The translations under genes and the position numbers were made by a program. The notes below the pieces were generated by a model. The model was not told where the DNA came from. It saw only the letters and a program-made list of their open reading frames with translations, and did no database searches. Shown piece by piece: positions 34,972-43,088 of a DNA stretch of 48,756 bases. Position 1 is the stretch's first letter. Every line of letters begins with the position of its first letter. Origin of the DNA: Acidobacteriaceae bacterium (GTDB taxonomy: Bacteria > Acidobacteriota > Terriglobia > Terriglobales > Acidobacteriaceae). Location: NCBI GenBank assembly GCA_003132445.1, contig PKXU01000065.1, positions 51,248 to 100,003 of the forward strand. Reading direction: 5' to 3'.

Positions 34972-37900
34972 ATGATTCGCCGCGTCGTCGATTTCGCGTT
35001 GGGCAATCGCCTCCTGGTTCTGGGGCTGGCGCTCGTGTTGTTCGTGTGGGGCATCATCTCGTTCCACAATCTGCCCATCGAGGCCTACCCTGACGTAGCC
35101 GATAACTATGTCGAAATCATTACCCAGTGGCCGGGAATTTCCGCGGAACAAATCGAACAGCAGGTCACCATCCCTCTCGAAACCGTGATGAACGGTATCC
35201 CCGGAGTCGTGCACCTCCGTTCTTTTTCTCTGTTCGGCCTGTCCGATTTAAAACTTGTTTTTGAAGACGGCACCGATAACGCGTGGAACCGGGAGCGGGT
35301 TCTGGAGCGTCTCAGCCAGGTCACTCTGCCCGCCGGCGTTACGCCGCAGATGGGCACCGACTGGAGCCCGGTGGGCCAGATTTATTTCTTCACCCTGCAT
35401 AGCGCCAATCCCAAATACGACCCTATGGAATTGAAGTCGTTGGAGGATTGGGTCGTCGAAAAAAATCTCAAATCGGTTCCCGACATCGTCGACGTTGCCA
35501 GCTTCGGCGGACCCACTCGCGAATACCAGGTTCGCGTCGATCCCAACAAGCTCGTCGCCTACGGCTTAAGTCTGGCCCTGATCGAGCAGCAGCTTACCAA
35601 TAACAATGCCAACGCCGGCGGCAGTTTTATTCAGGAAGGCCTGCAGCAGATTAATGTCCGCGAGGTCGGGCAGGTCGATAAAGTCCACGACATCGAAGAG
35701 ACGGTCGTCCTCACTAAGAACGGCACGCCGCTTCGAGTTAAAGATATTGCCGTGGTTTCGCAGGGCCCAAAAATAAGGCTCGGCCAGTTTGCGCGGGCTT
35801 GTAGTGCTTGCCCCTACGGTCCCCACGGTGCAATCGCCCGCGAAGACGGAAAGATCATCGATAACGACGACGTCGTCTCCGTCATCGTTCTGCTGCGAAA
35901 AGGCGCAGCCGCAGATCCCGCGCTCAAAGCCCTTCACGAAAAAATTCAAGAGATGAACGATCACATCCTGCCGCCCGGAGTGAAGATCGTTCCCTTCATC
36001 GACCGCAGCGATCTTGTCCACTTCACCAGCCACACCGTGCTACACAATCTGACCGAAGGAATGATTCTGGTCTCGATCATTCTTTTCTTATTTCTCGGCA
36101 ACGTGCGCGGGGGCCTGATTGTTGCCGCGACAATCCCGTTCTCTCTATTGTTTGCGTCGATCTGCCTGGACTTGCGACGCATCCCCGCCAATCTTCTTTC
36201 TCTCGGAGCGCTCGACTTCGGCATGGTGGTCGATGGTGCAGTCGTGATGATCGAAAACATTGTCCGCCACATGGGTTTCGCCAATGGCACCGATACTCCC
36301 ACCGAGCGCATCGGCGAAGCTTCCCACGAAGTCCAGCGCCCCGTGTTTTACGCGATCGCCATCATCATCACCGCTTACCTGCCCATCTTCACGCTGCAGC
36401 GCGTGGAAGGCCGTTTGTTTCAGCCCATGGCCTGGACCGTCGCCTTCGCCCTGCTGGGCGCGCTGGTATTCTCAATTCTGATCGCTCCCGTGCTGGCCAG
36501 CTTCGCGTTCGCCAAAGGCGCGAAAGAGTGGCACAACCCGGTTATGGTGTTCTTGACGGAGCGTTACCGCGTCGCGGTTCGTTGGGCGATTCGTCATCGC
36601 GCGGTCACCATTGGCGTGTGCCTGATCGGCGTGGCAGTGGGAAACTATCTAGCCTTTAGCGGCGCGATCGGCTCCGAATTTCTGCCTCACTTGGACGAAG
36701 GTGCTCTTTGGGTTCGCGGTACACTCGCCCCCAGCACCGGGCCTGACGAGGGCATTCGCGTCGCCAACCAGGCCCGCATCGTGCTCTGCTCTTTTCCTGA
36801 AGTTCCGCAATGCACCAGCCAGGTCGGACGTCCCGACGATGGCACCGATACCACAGGCTTTTTTAATACGGAATACTTCGTCGACTTGAAGCCCAAGGAA
36901 GCGTGGCGGCCAGTCTTTCATCAAAACAAAGACGAACTGATCGCCGCCATGCAGCGCGAACTCGACAAAATTCCTGGAGTCCTCTGGGGCTTTTCCCAGC
37001 CCATTGAAGACAACATGGAAGAAGCCGTGAGCGGCGTCAAGGGCGAACTCGCCACCAAAGTCTTTGGCACCAATTTGAAAGTCTTGGAAGGAAAGGCTGA
37101 CGAAATTGTCGGCATAATGCGCCAAATTCCGGGCATCGAAGATCTCGGAGTATTTCGCGTGCTAGGTCAGCCTAACCTAAACGTCACCGTAGATCGCAAC
37201 GCCGCCGCGCGTTATCAGATCAATGTCGCCGATGTGCAGGACGCCATTCAAACCGCGGTCGGCGGTAACGCCCTCACGCAGGTCCTGCAGGAAGAAGCGC
37301 GTTACGACCTTGTCCTGCGCTATCTCCCGCAATTTCGCGACACCAAAGACGCAATCGAAAACATTCGCCTGCTCTCGCCCAGCGGCGAACGCGTCTCGCT
37401 CGCACAACTTTGCAAAATCCAGGTCGCCGACGGCGCCTCTGAAGTCTATCGCGAAGGCAACGAGCGTTACATCGCAATTAAATACAGCGTCCGCGGCCGC
37501 GATCTCGGCAGCACCGTCGAAGAGGCCATCCAAAAAGTAGACGCCAAAGTAAAACTCCCCATTGGCTACCACCTCAAATGGGAGGGCGAATACGCCAGCC
37601 AGAAGCGAGCCAACGCGCGGCTGCTGATCGTGCTGCCCATCACTATCCTCATCATCTTCATCATTCTTTACACCATGTTCAAATCGTTTAAATGGGCGAT
37701 GCTAATCATGGCCAACATCGCCATCGCGCCCATCGGCGGTCTGCTCGCGCTTCTTTTCACCGGCACGAACTTTAGCGTTTCCTCCGGCGTCGGATTTCTG
37801 GCTCTATTCGGAGTCTCGGTGCAAACCGGCGTCATCATGCTCGAATACATCAACCAGTTGCGCGCGCGGCGCTTTACCATCGAAGACGCGGCCGTGGAAG

Positions 37901-38154
37901 GAGCGGTACTGCGGCTTCGGCCAATTATGATGACAATGTTAGTCGCGACTCTGGGCCTGTTGCCGGCTGCCATGTCTCATGCCATCGGCTCGGACTCGCA
38001 ACGTCCCTTTGCCATCGTAATTGTCGGCGGCCTCACCGCAGCTCTGGTCATGAGCATCTTCCTCTTGCCCACGCTTTACGTATGGATCGCCGGCGACCAC
38101 GATGTGCTCCCCGCGGCTGAGCACGGCTTCGCCGAAGGCGAGCACGTCGATTAA
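34972..38154 (+). CDS. Heavy-metal efflux RND pump (CzcA/CusA family)
   Basis: Proton-driven inner-membrane pump of 1060 residues, the usual size. Twelve membrane helices are arranged in two halves with large periplasmic loops. The helix-4 proton-relay motif is DFGMVVDGAVVMIEN, with Asp415, Asp421 and Glu428 spaced exactly as in CzcA (D402, D408, E415), so the Co/Zn/Cd (HME1) type is favoured over Cu/Ag. The periplasmic region near residues 265-300 carries an extra CSACP segment and a GPHGAIAREDG stretch not usual in CzcA; a metal-binding insertion is possible. The gene is 217 bases after the adaptor gene, with a family A repeat between. Confidence 0.93.
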   Translation: MIRRVVDFALGNRLLVLGLALVLFVWGIISFHNLPIEAYPDVADNYVEIITQWPGISAEQIEQQVTIPLETVMNGIPGVVHLRSFSLFGLSDLKLVFEDGTDNAWNRERVLERLSQVTLPAGVTPQMGTDWSPVGQIYFFTLHSANPKYDPMELKSLEDWVVEKNLKSVPDIVDVASFGGPTREYQVRVDPNKLVAYGLSLALIEQQLTNNNANAGGSFIQEGLQQINVREVGQVDKVHDIEETVVLTKNGTPLRVKDIAVVSQGPKIRLGQFARACSACPYGPHGAIAREDGKIIDNDDVVSVIVLLRKGAAADPALKALHEKIQEMNDHILPPGVKIVPFIDRSDLVHFTSHTVLHNLTEGMILVSIILFLFLGNVRGGLIVAATIPFSLLFASICLDLRRIPANLLSLGALDFGMVVDGAVVMIENIVRHMGFANGTDTPTERIGEASHEVQRPVFYAIAIIITAYLPIFTLQRVEGRLFQPMAWTVAFALLGALVFSILIAPVLASFAFAKGAKEWHNPVMVFLTERYRVAVRWAIRHRAVTIGVCLIGVAVGNYLAFSGAIGSEFLPHLDEGALWVRGTLAPSTGPDEGIRVANQARIVLCSFPEVPQCTSQVGRPDDGTDTTGFFNTEYFVDLKPKEAWRPVFHQNKDELIAAMQRELDKIPGVLWGFSQPIEDNMEEAVSGVKGELATKVFGTNLKVLEGKADEIVGIMRQIPGIEDLGVFRVLGQPNLNVTVDRNAAARYQINVADVQDAIQTAVGGNALTQVLQEEARYDLVLRYLPQFRDTKDAIENIRLLSPSGERVSLAQLCKIQVADGASEVYREGNERYIAIKYSVRGRDLGSTVEEAIQKVDAKVKLPIGYHLKWEGEYASQKRANARLLIVLPITILIIFIILYTMFKSFKWAMLIMANIAIAPIGGLLALLFTGTNFSVSSGVGFLALFGVSVQTGVIMLEYINQLRARRFTIEDAAVEGAVLRLRPIMMTMLVATLGLLPAAMSHAIGSDSQRPFAIVIVGGLTAALVMSIFLLPTLYVWIAGDHDVLPAAEHGFAEGEHVD

Positions 38155-38183
38155 GACAGCTAGCCTCTTCCCGTGAATTATGT

Positions 38184-38252
38184 GTCATGCTGAGCGCAGC
38201 AGCGAGGAGAGCGCAGCGATCCTCCCTGCGAAGTCGAAGCATCCCTATACCT
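38184..38252. repeat. Dispersed intergenic repeat, family A (copy 2, divergent)
   Basis: The post-operon spacer contains GTCATGCTGAGCGCAGCAGC, then GCGAGGAGAGCGCAGCGATC, and CTCCCTGCGAAGTCGAAGCAT, related to the family A copies at 34839 and 47501 but rearranged. The rest of the 231-base gap has no credible gene. Confidence 0.5.
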
Positions 38253-38385
38253 TGCCCACGCTCGACGTATGTTTGAAAGGAACGTCGTAACGCCTCCCCT
38301 TGCCTAAACCGCGTTTTCGAAATCCTCGTGGCCCTCGCCGAACTGTAATATTCTGAGTGCTACCATTCCCTCTCCGGAATTAACC

Positions 38386-38844
38386 ATGTCCGACAAAGTA
38401 GATCCGCTGCAGGAGATCCTGTCCCGTCAGCAGCTAGAGCTTGATCGGATGAAGGAAGCTCTCGCCCTGCTTGGCGTCGGTCCGTGTTCCTGGTGTAAAA
38501 GGTTTTTTCGCCGCACCGATCCCGGAGCCCTCCTCGACGCTGGCGAACCGGTTTGTTACGGCTGCATTCACGAATGGTGGCCGACCCATTGCGCGCAACT
38601 CGGCGCCAAAGATCGCGAAATCGAGGAAGCTAAGCTGGTTTTCTGGCTGCGCCAGTTCCATCATGCCGAAACATTCAAAGACCCGGCGAAACTTCCCGAA
38701 AGTTCCTTGCAAGAGTTAAGCATCGTGGCCAACTGCCTGGAATGCCGCGGAACCGGAACGTTGATGGAGCAGGAACGCTGCCGCCACTGCGAGGGCCGCG
38801 GCACCGTCTGGATCATCGTCTCTCGAAAACAACTCCATAGCTAA
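38386..38844 (+). CDS. Zinc-ribbon protein with DnaJ-like CxxCxGxG repeats
   Basis: A 152-residue protein with several Cys clusters: CSWC near residue 35, CYGC near 58 with HEWW and CAQL, and at the C-terminus two copies of the DnaJ zinc-finger half-motif, CLECRGTG and CRHCEGRG. The N-terminal 30 residues are a charged helix (LQEILSRQQLELDRMKEALA). At least two zinc sites are likely. No J-domain is present. It could be a small RNA or protein-binding factor; function unknown. Flanked by a repeat upstream and the convergent kinase-like gene downstream. Confidence 0.72.
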   Translation: MSDKVDPLQEILSRQQLELDRMKEALALLGVGPCSWCKRFFRRTDPGALLDAGEPVCYGCIHEWWPTHCAQLGAKDREIEEAKLVFWLRQFHHAETFKDPAKLPESSLQELSIVANCLECRGTGTLMEQERCRHCEGRGTVWIIVSRKQLHS

Positions 38845-38856
38845 GGCAGCTAAGAT

Positions 38857-39624
38857 TCAACTCACCCCACCAGGCAACAAATCTTCCTCCCACTTTTCCA
38901 CCCCCGCCGGAACCGCTCCCCTCAGCAGCACCGCGAAGGCCTCCAGCGTTTTACGCGCGTCCCCGAGCGGGTAATAGAACGCTTCCCAATTATCGCTGTC
39001 TTCTCCGTCGTGATTCACGATCAGGTGATCAAAGTGCCAGGCCTCCTGTAGTTCCCGGTAAGCGCTTGAGGCACGAGTCTCGATGTCCTCAAGATCTTTG
39101 GCTGAGAGCTCCTGCTTCTGGCGCCGTGTTCGCCGCAACAATTTGTGCCGCATTAAATCCGTGAGCAGATCGGGCAGAGAGATGTTTCTCTCGGGCGCTT
39201 TCAGAAACACAATTTCTTCTTTCGACAGCGGCGACACAAAAATGCTGAGCCGCTCCACCCCTGCGAGCCGCGGATGCGTCTGCAGTGCCCGCGCCACATA
39301 CGGATTGCCTTCGAACAGAGCATCCCCGCGCGCCAGGATTGACTCGAGTTCCTGAATATCCACCGCTTGTAGATCACTGCGTGCCGCTAGCACTGCATAT
39401 CGGCTGTCTGACCTCAACGCCTCGACTTGCGCCTGCGTGCGAAAGTGATAGTCAAACCCATCCTCCTCGCCGGGGCGCGGACGCCGGCTGTTGACGAGCA
39501 CCAGTTTGTGCAACTTGGATTGCAAATCAGGATAAAACTTGCCGACGGCCTTATAGAGCGGACTCTTTCCCACACAAGAAGGCCCGCTGAGAATGGCCAG
39601 ACGCCCCCGGCCAGTCTCACTCAT
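38857..39624 (-). CDS. Guanylate-kinase-like P-loop protein
   Basis: A 255-residue protein from ATG 39624, which overlaps the stop of the CoA-binding gene as ATGA. The P-loop is GPSCVGKS (14-21), and SRRPRPGEEDGFDYHF resembles the GMP-binding TTR-x-PR-x-GE-x-x-G-x-x-Y-x-F motif of guanylate kinase, with Thr replaced by Ser. Beyond this the sequence departs from housekeeping Gmk: there is a KHKLLRRTRRQKQE-like basic stretch and a C-terminal DHLIVNHDG segment that is Gmk-like. It is probably a paralogue with altered substrate. A role related to the coupled CoA-binding protein is inferred only from coupling. Confidence 0.75.
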   Translation of the reverse strand: MSETGRGRLAILSGPSCVGKSPLYKAVGKFYPDLQSKLHKLVLVNSRRPRPGEEDGFDYHFRTQAQVEALRSDSRYAVLAARSDLQAVDIQELESILARGDALFEGNPYVARALQTHPRLAGVERLSIFVSPLSKEEIVFLKAPERNISLPDLLTDLMRHKLLRRTRRQKQELSAKDLEDIETRASSAYRELQEAWHFDHLIVNHDGEDSDNWEAFYYPLGDARKTLEAFAVLLRGAVPAGVEKWEEDLLPGGVS

Positions 39625-40184
39625 CTGGCTCCGCCCGCGATCGCCGAAAACGTGCGCCGTGGAAACCTGCCGGTGATCTTGCGCATGAATCCGTGAAAGC
39701 GATGGAACCCGGCTGCGGCCGGCAGAAACATAAACGGGCATTCACCCGGAATGACTTGCATCCCTCGTTCCCGGCAGAACTCAACCGCCTTGTCGCTGAC
39801 CGCTCCCTTGCCGCCGGCTCGGTACATCCAAATTCGCTTTACGCCAGCCTCCGCGCAGTCATTCACTACTGTTTCCGTTGCATTCGGCGAGGTCATCAGC
39901 AAAGCCGCATCAACAGGAGGCTGAATCTGCTGCACGCGAGCGTAGCAGCGCCGTCCGCGCATCTCCTGCATGCCGGGATTAACTGGAACCACATCATATC
40001 CGCGGCCGGCCAATTCATCGAAGAGATGCACGCTAAAGTTTTTCGGATCACGCGAGATCCCCACGACGGCAATCCGCTTCTGTGCCAGAAAATCTTCGAT
40101 CGCTTCCAATGATGCGTGTTGAGTTCGCACAGGCGCCTCCGGACAGGGCAGCGTCCCGTCCACATCATTGCACCTCAATCGCAT
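39621..40184 (-). CDS. CoA-binding (YccU-type) protein
   Basis: A protein of up to 187 residues with a Rossmann-like CoA_binding_2 domain: IEDFLAQKRIAVVGISRDPK, GYDVVPVNPGMQEMRGRRCY, PPVDAALLMTSPNATETVV and a final GVKRIWMYRAGGKGAVS, typical of YccU-like proteins. The C-terminal AGFHRFHGFMRKITGRFPRR tail is basic and often seen in this subgroup. ATG 40184 is the outermost start; GTG 40163 with a GAGG site is an alternative. Its stop overlaps the kinase-like gene. The ligand is unproven; CoA binding is known for the fold. Confidence 0.82.
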   Translation of the reverse strand: MRLRCNDVDGTLPCPEAPVRTQHASLEAIEDFLAQKRIAVVGISRDPKNFSVHLFDELAGRGYDVVPVNPGMQEMRGRRCYARVQQIQPPVDAALLMTSPNATETVVNDCAEAGVKRIWMYRAGGKGAVSDKAVEFCRERGMQVIPGECPFMFLPAAAGFHRFHGFMRKITGRFPRRTFSAIAGGAR

Positions 40185-40446
40185 CGCGGATGTCAGTGAT
40201 TAGAGACACCGGCTGCGCAGGTAATGTGCGCAATCCAGGTAACGTGGGGATTATCTAGCGCGAAAAAATATTGTGGGAAGCGACTCAAGGAAGAGAACAA
40301 GAAGAAGAGACGAAAAAGGAAGACGCCCAAAAAGTAAGAGAGTTCCGAGGTGGTGTAAGGTCCATTCGTCTCGGCCAGTAGCTCGCGTTTGACCCTTGCT
40401 CGACCTGCTCTCGCGGCTTCCCTTGCGGGGCGCTGCGCGCGATCTT

Positions 40447-40482
40447 CGCTTGGGCTCCGGGCTCACCGCCAACCGGATAAAC
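40447..40482. repeat. Degenerate direct repeat, copy 1 (partner at 40605-40640)
   Basis: Starts CGCTTGGGCTCCGG and ends CCAACCGGATAAAC; the partner starts CGCTTGAGCCCCGG and ends CCAACCGGAAAAAC. The copies are 158 bases apart in the same orientation, both inside a gene-free region. Confidence 0.5.
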
Positions 40483-40927
40483 CTACCTTACGCCTCGGAA
40501 CTCTATCCTGCCTTCAACAATTCTTCTCCGTTCTCCTCGACCAGCGCTTTGCTATAGACCCTCGCTCACCCTCCTTCCCAATCTTGCGATCAGGAAAGTG
40601 ACTCCGCTTGAGCCCCGGACGCCGCACCAACCGGAAAAACTTAAGAAGCTGTCAAAGAACGATCTTGTTGTAATCCTTCTATTAATTCCGTCAATGGAAA
40701 ATCGACCTTCGTAACACACCTATTTTCAATCAAGTGCACGCCGTCCACAGGCCGGTGACCGAAAATTGTGCACCTGCGCAAAGCATGTTCGCGCATAACC
40801 CGCGCCAGATGCGGCTTTCCACGCAATCATCGGCGAGAATCAATATTTAGCCTCAGGACCGCGATCGCCGCCCGCCTGTGAATATCGCGCGCTTGCCGCG
40901 CCCAGCAAGGGATTTGCATTGTGCCTT

Positions 40928-40972
40928 ATGTGGGGACAGCCGCCCTCGGCTGTCCGTCGAGCGCAGCTCGAC
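40928..40972. repeat. Family B palindromic repeat (copy 1)
   Basis: ATGTGGGG is followed by two hairpins: ACAGCCG/CGGCTGT and GTCGAGC/GCTCGAC. A near-identical copy lies at 44506-44551. Two adjacent short stems resemble REP-type elements. Confidence 0.75.
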
Positions 40973-41165
40973 GCTTGGCTAAAGGGTTTCGAGATTCTAT
41001 TCGGAGAGCAATTTCGTCAAATGAGGCAGCCCAGCCTGCCTAGTCGATACGGATGTAGCGAGAATATTCTTCCGGTGAAGGGGTCTACGGTCATTTGGAG
41101 GGTTCTATTCGTGCTTAGCACCTTAGCCGAGATGTCCCATTCTCTGGATAAATAGCTTCGGCAGG

Positions 41166-41642
41166 CTACACCCCGGTGGCTTTTTTCTTTTCTGCTCCCG
41201 CCGCACTCTTCCCCGCAGCGCCCTTCTTCACTTTGCCGCCCCGCACAATGTCCGCGATGGTCGTATTCTCCAAAATCTTCGCCGCCGCGTCCCGCACCTC
41301 GAGAAAGACCGCATACAGCGCTCGATGATCTCCGCCCTTGGCGATCAGCCCTCGCAACTGTTCCGCATCGCCCATCGGCGCCAGAGGCCCATCAATCAGC
41401 CGGATAATATCGCTCAACGGAAGCTGCGCCGGATCGCGCCTGAGCCGGTATCCGCCGTGCGCGCCGCGCACGCTGTCGACGATACGCGCATTTTTCAGCT
41501 CCAAAAGAATTAATTCCAGAAACTTCTCCGGCAAATCGCTCTCCGCCGCGATTTCCCGGATCTTGATCGCGCCCTGATCGTGTCGCCGGGCCAGCGTCAT
41601 CGTCGCCTGCAGCGCGTACAGCCCTTTTTGCGAGATCTTCAA
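41166..41642 (-). CDS. Rrf2-family transcription regulator
   Basis: A 158-residue winged-helix regulator. Start is placed at TTG 41642, seven bases after GGGAGGTG; the frame is open to 41726 but that part is not Rrf2-like. The typical Rrf2 N-terminus is visible: KISQKGLYALQATMTLARRH, IREIAAESDLPEKFLELILLELKNAR and GAHGGYRLRRDP. The three cysteines of the IscR/NsrR cluster-binding type are missing, so the signal is not an Fe-S cluster held in the usual way. The C-terminal tail is Lys/Ala-rich (GKVKKGAAGKSAAGAEKKK). Target genes are unknown; a repeat cluster lies directly upstream. Confidence 0.88.
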   Translation of the reverse strand: MKISQKGLYALQATMTLARRHDQGAIKIREIAAESDLPEKFLELILLELKNARIVDSVRGAHGGYRLRRDPAQLPLSDIIRLIDGPLAPMGDAEQLRGLIAKGGDHRALYAVFLEVRDAAAKILENTTIADIVRGGKVKKGAAGKSAAGAEKKKATGV

Positions 41643-41750
41643 ATTTGCCGCACCTCCCGCTCGCCCTGATTGTGCCCCATTTCGAACGCATTGCCTAGCA
41701 TCTTTATAAGGTCGAAGGTATAACAACGTGGCGTTGCATCGGGAAAGTCA

Positions 41751-41853
41751 CGGCTTTAGCCGACCCGCTTGACTCGGATAGGGTACGGGCTTCAGCCCGT
41801 GCCGCTCGAATCGTGAGAGGGTACGGCTCCGAATGACGTGGGGCTTTAGCCCC
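41751..41853. repeat. Cluster of three family C palindromes
   Basis: Three hairpin sequences of one type: CGGCTTTAGCCG (41751-41762), ACGGGCTTCAGCCCGT (41785-41800) and GGGGCTTTAGCCCC (41840-41853). Each has a GGCT-T-AGCC core with variable flanking bases. They lie between the Rrf2 regulator start and the GT4 gene end, with no gene between. Confidence 0.75.
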
Positions 41854-41873
41854 TGAGGGACGTATGCAGAAAA

Positions 41874-43088
41874 TCAGGTGGTAGCCACGTGCAGAACGCT
41901 GTGGCTCTCCACAGATTGGGACGATAGGCACCCCTCATACGCTTCATACATTCCTTCGAAAATGCGATCCCACGACGTGGTCAGAGCTTGCGCTCGCGCA
42001 GCCGCACGCATCGCCGAGAGCAAGTCCGGTTCCGAAATTAATCTCGCCAGGTAACCCGCAAATTCCGCGCCGTCCCGCGCCACGAAACCCGAACTCCCAT
42101 GGCGCACCGTATATTGCGGCCCACCACTGTTGGTCACTACAGCCGGAACTCCCGAAGAAAACGCTTCCAGCACCACCAGACCAAACGTGTCAGTCTCCGA
42201 AGGAAAGGCCAGCACGTCGAAGTTTGCAAACGTGCGCGACAGTTCTGGGCCGGTCAGCACGCCCGTGAATTCCGCCTGCCGCATATTCTTCCGCAGCCAT
42301 TCCTGTTCCGCGCCCTCGCCCACCACCACAAACTGAAAATCTCGATGCCCTCGGTCGAACAGCGCCTGCTCCAGCCGCGCCAGCGCCCGCACATTTTTCT
42401 CCGCCGTCAGTCGCCCGACATAGCCGATTCGAAACGGTCCGCCAGGCGGTCGATTGCGAAATTCCGGATTGAAAACCGTCGTGTCCACGGCATGCGACAT
42501 CAGGTGACAAGGCTTGCCCGTAGCCGCCTCCAGTACCGTGATCATTTCCTGATTCGGCGCAAACAACAACCGCGGAATCTTATAGAAGCGCGCCGAAGCG
42601 CGAAAACTCCCACGCTCCGCAGCATCGGCTAACTTCTCAACGGCAGTCTTGGGCAAAAACGACACTGCAGCCGCCATCCGCCTGCGCGCATATTGATGAA
42701 GATTGGTTTGCCACGATGCCGCGAGCGGAATTTTCATCTTGTGGGCGACGTACGCTCCCAGCGTGCCGACATCGCTCGGCCCCGTAATTTGCACCACATC
42801 CGGACGGAAGTCGCGCAGCAGCGGCTCCAGCTTGCGATAATGCCTCAAGAAAAGCAGGTCGTACTCGTGAGCCCGGTCGAGCGGAAATTTCACCGGACCA
42901 CGCGGCAATTGGACGCGAGTAATCGTTCCCGCTGTTGTGATCTCATCCCGCGGTCCGGCATGCGCCATGAAAAAAGGAATCTGATTACGGCTGGCGAAGG
43001 CTTCAAATTCACGGCTGGTTTTCGCCACCCCATCTACCTCGTGGTAGACGCAGGGAAAAAACGCGACGCGTGCACGATCTGTCCTCAC
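41874..43088 (-). CDS. GT4-family glycosyltransferase
   Basis: A 404-residue GT-B glycosyltransferase. Start is GTG 43088, overlapping the stop of the PHP gene (GTGA). The acceptor domain starts RVAFFPCVYHEVDGVAKTS, resembling phosphatidyl-inositol/diacylglycerol mannosyl- or galactosyltransferases. The donor domain has IGYVGRLTAEKNVRALARLE, FVVVGEGAEQEWLRK and TDTFGLVVLEAFSSGVPAVV with the E-x7-E pattern. Translational coupling to a PHP protein is unusual and suggests a joint pathway, for instance a lipid-linked sugar phosphate. Substrates cannot be read. Confidence 0.86.
   Translation of the reverse strand: MRTDRARVAFFPCVYHEVDGVAKTSREFEAFASRNQIPFFMAHAGPRDEITTAGTITRVQLPRGPVKFPLDRAHEYDLLFLRHYRKLEPLLRDFRPDVVQITGPSDVGTLGAYVAHKMKIPLAASWQTNLHQYARRRMAAAVSFLPKTAVEKLADAAERGSFRASARFYKIPRLLFAPNQEMITVLEAATGKPCHLMSHAVDTTVFNPEFRNRPPGGPFRIGYVGRLTAEKNVRALARLEQALFDRGHRDFQFVVVGEGAEQEWLRKNMRQAEFTGVLTGPELSRTFANFDVLAFPSETDTFGLVVLEAFSSGVPAVVTNSGGPQYTVRHGSSGFVARDGAEFAGYLARLISEPDLLSAMRAAARAQALTTSWDRIFEGMYEAYEGCLSSQSVESHSVLHVATT

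Larger units (their letters stand above)
40185..41165. other. Gene-free stretch of about 980 bases
   Basis: No coding frame here shows a ribosome-binding site together with a plausible protein; the open frames are short and overlapping. It holds a degenerate 36-base direct repeat (40447-40482 and 40605-40640, 27 or so identical positions) and a family B palindromic repeat (40928-40972). The first 130 bases are purine-rich (many AAGAAG-type runs on the plus strand). It may be a decayed gene; no family could be recognised. Confidence 0.5.

Noticed and set aside
40251..40472. 73-codon minus-strand frame ending in a hydrophobic segment
   Set aside because: No ribosome-binding site, low-complexity content, and no family; treated as non-coding.
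40919..41155. 78-codon plus-strand frame
   Set aside because: It runs through the family B hairpin repeat, so it is unlikely to be a gene.
41751..41853. CRISPR-like array
   Set aside because: Units differ in length and sequence outside the core, spacing is irregular, and there are no cas genes.
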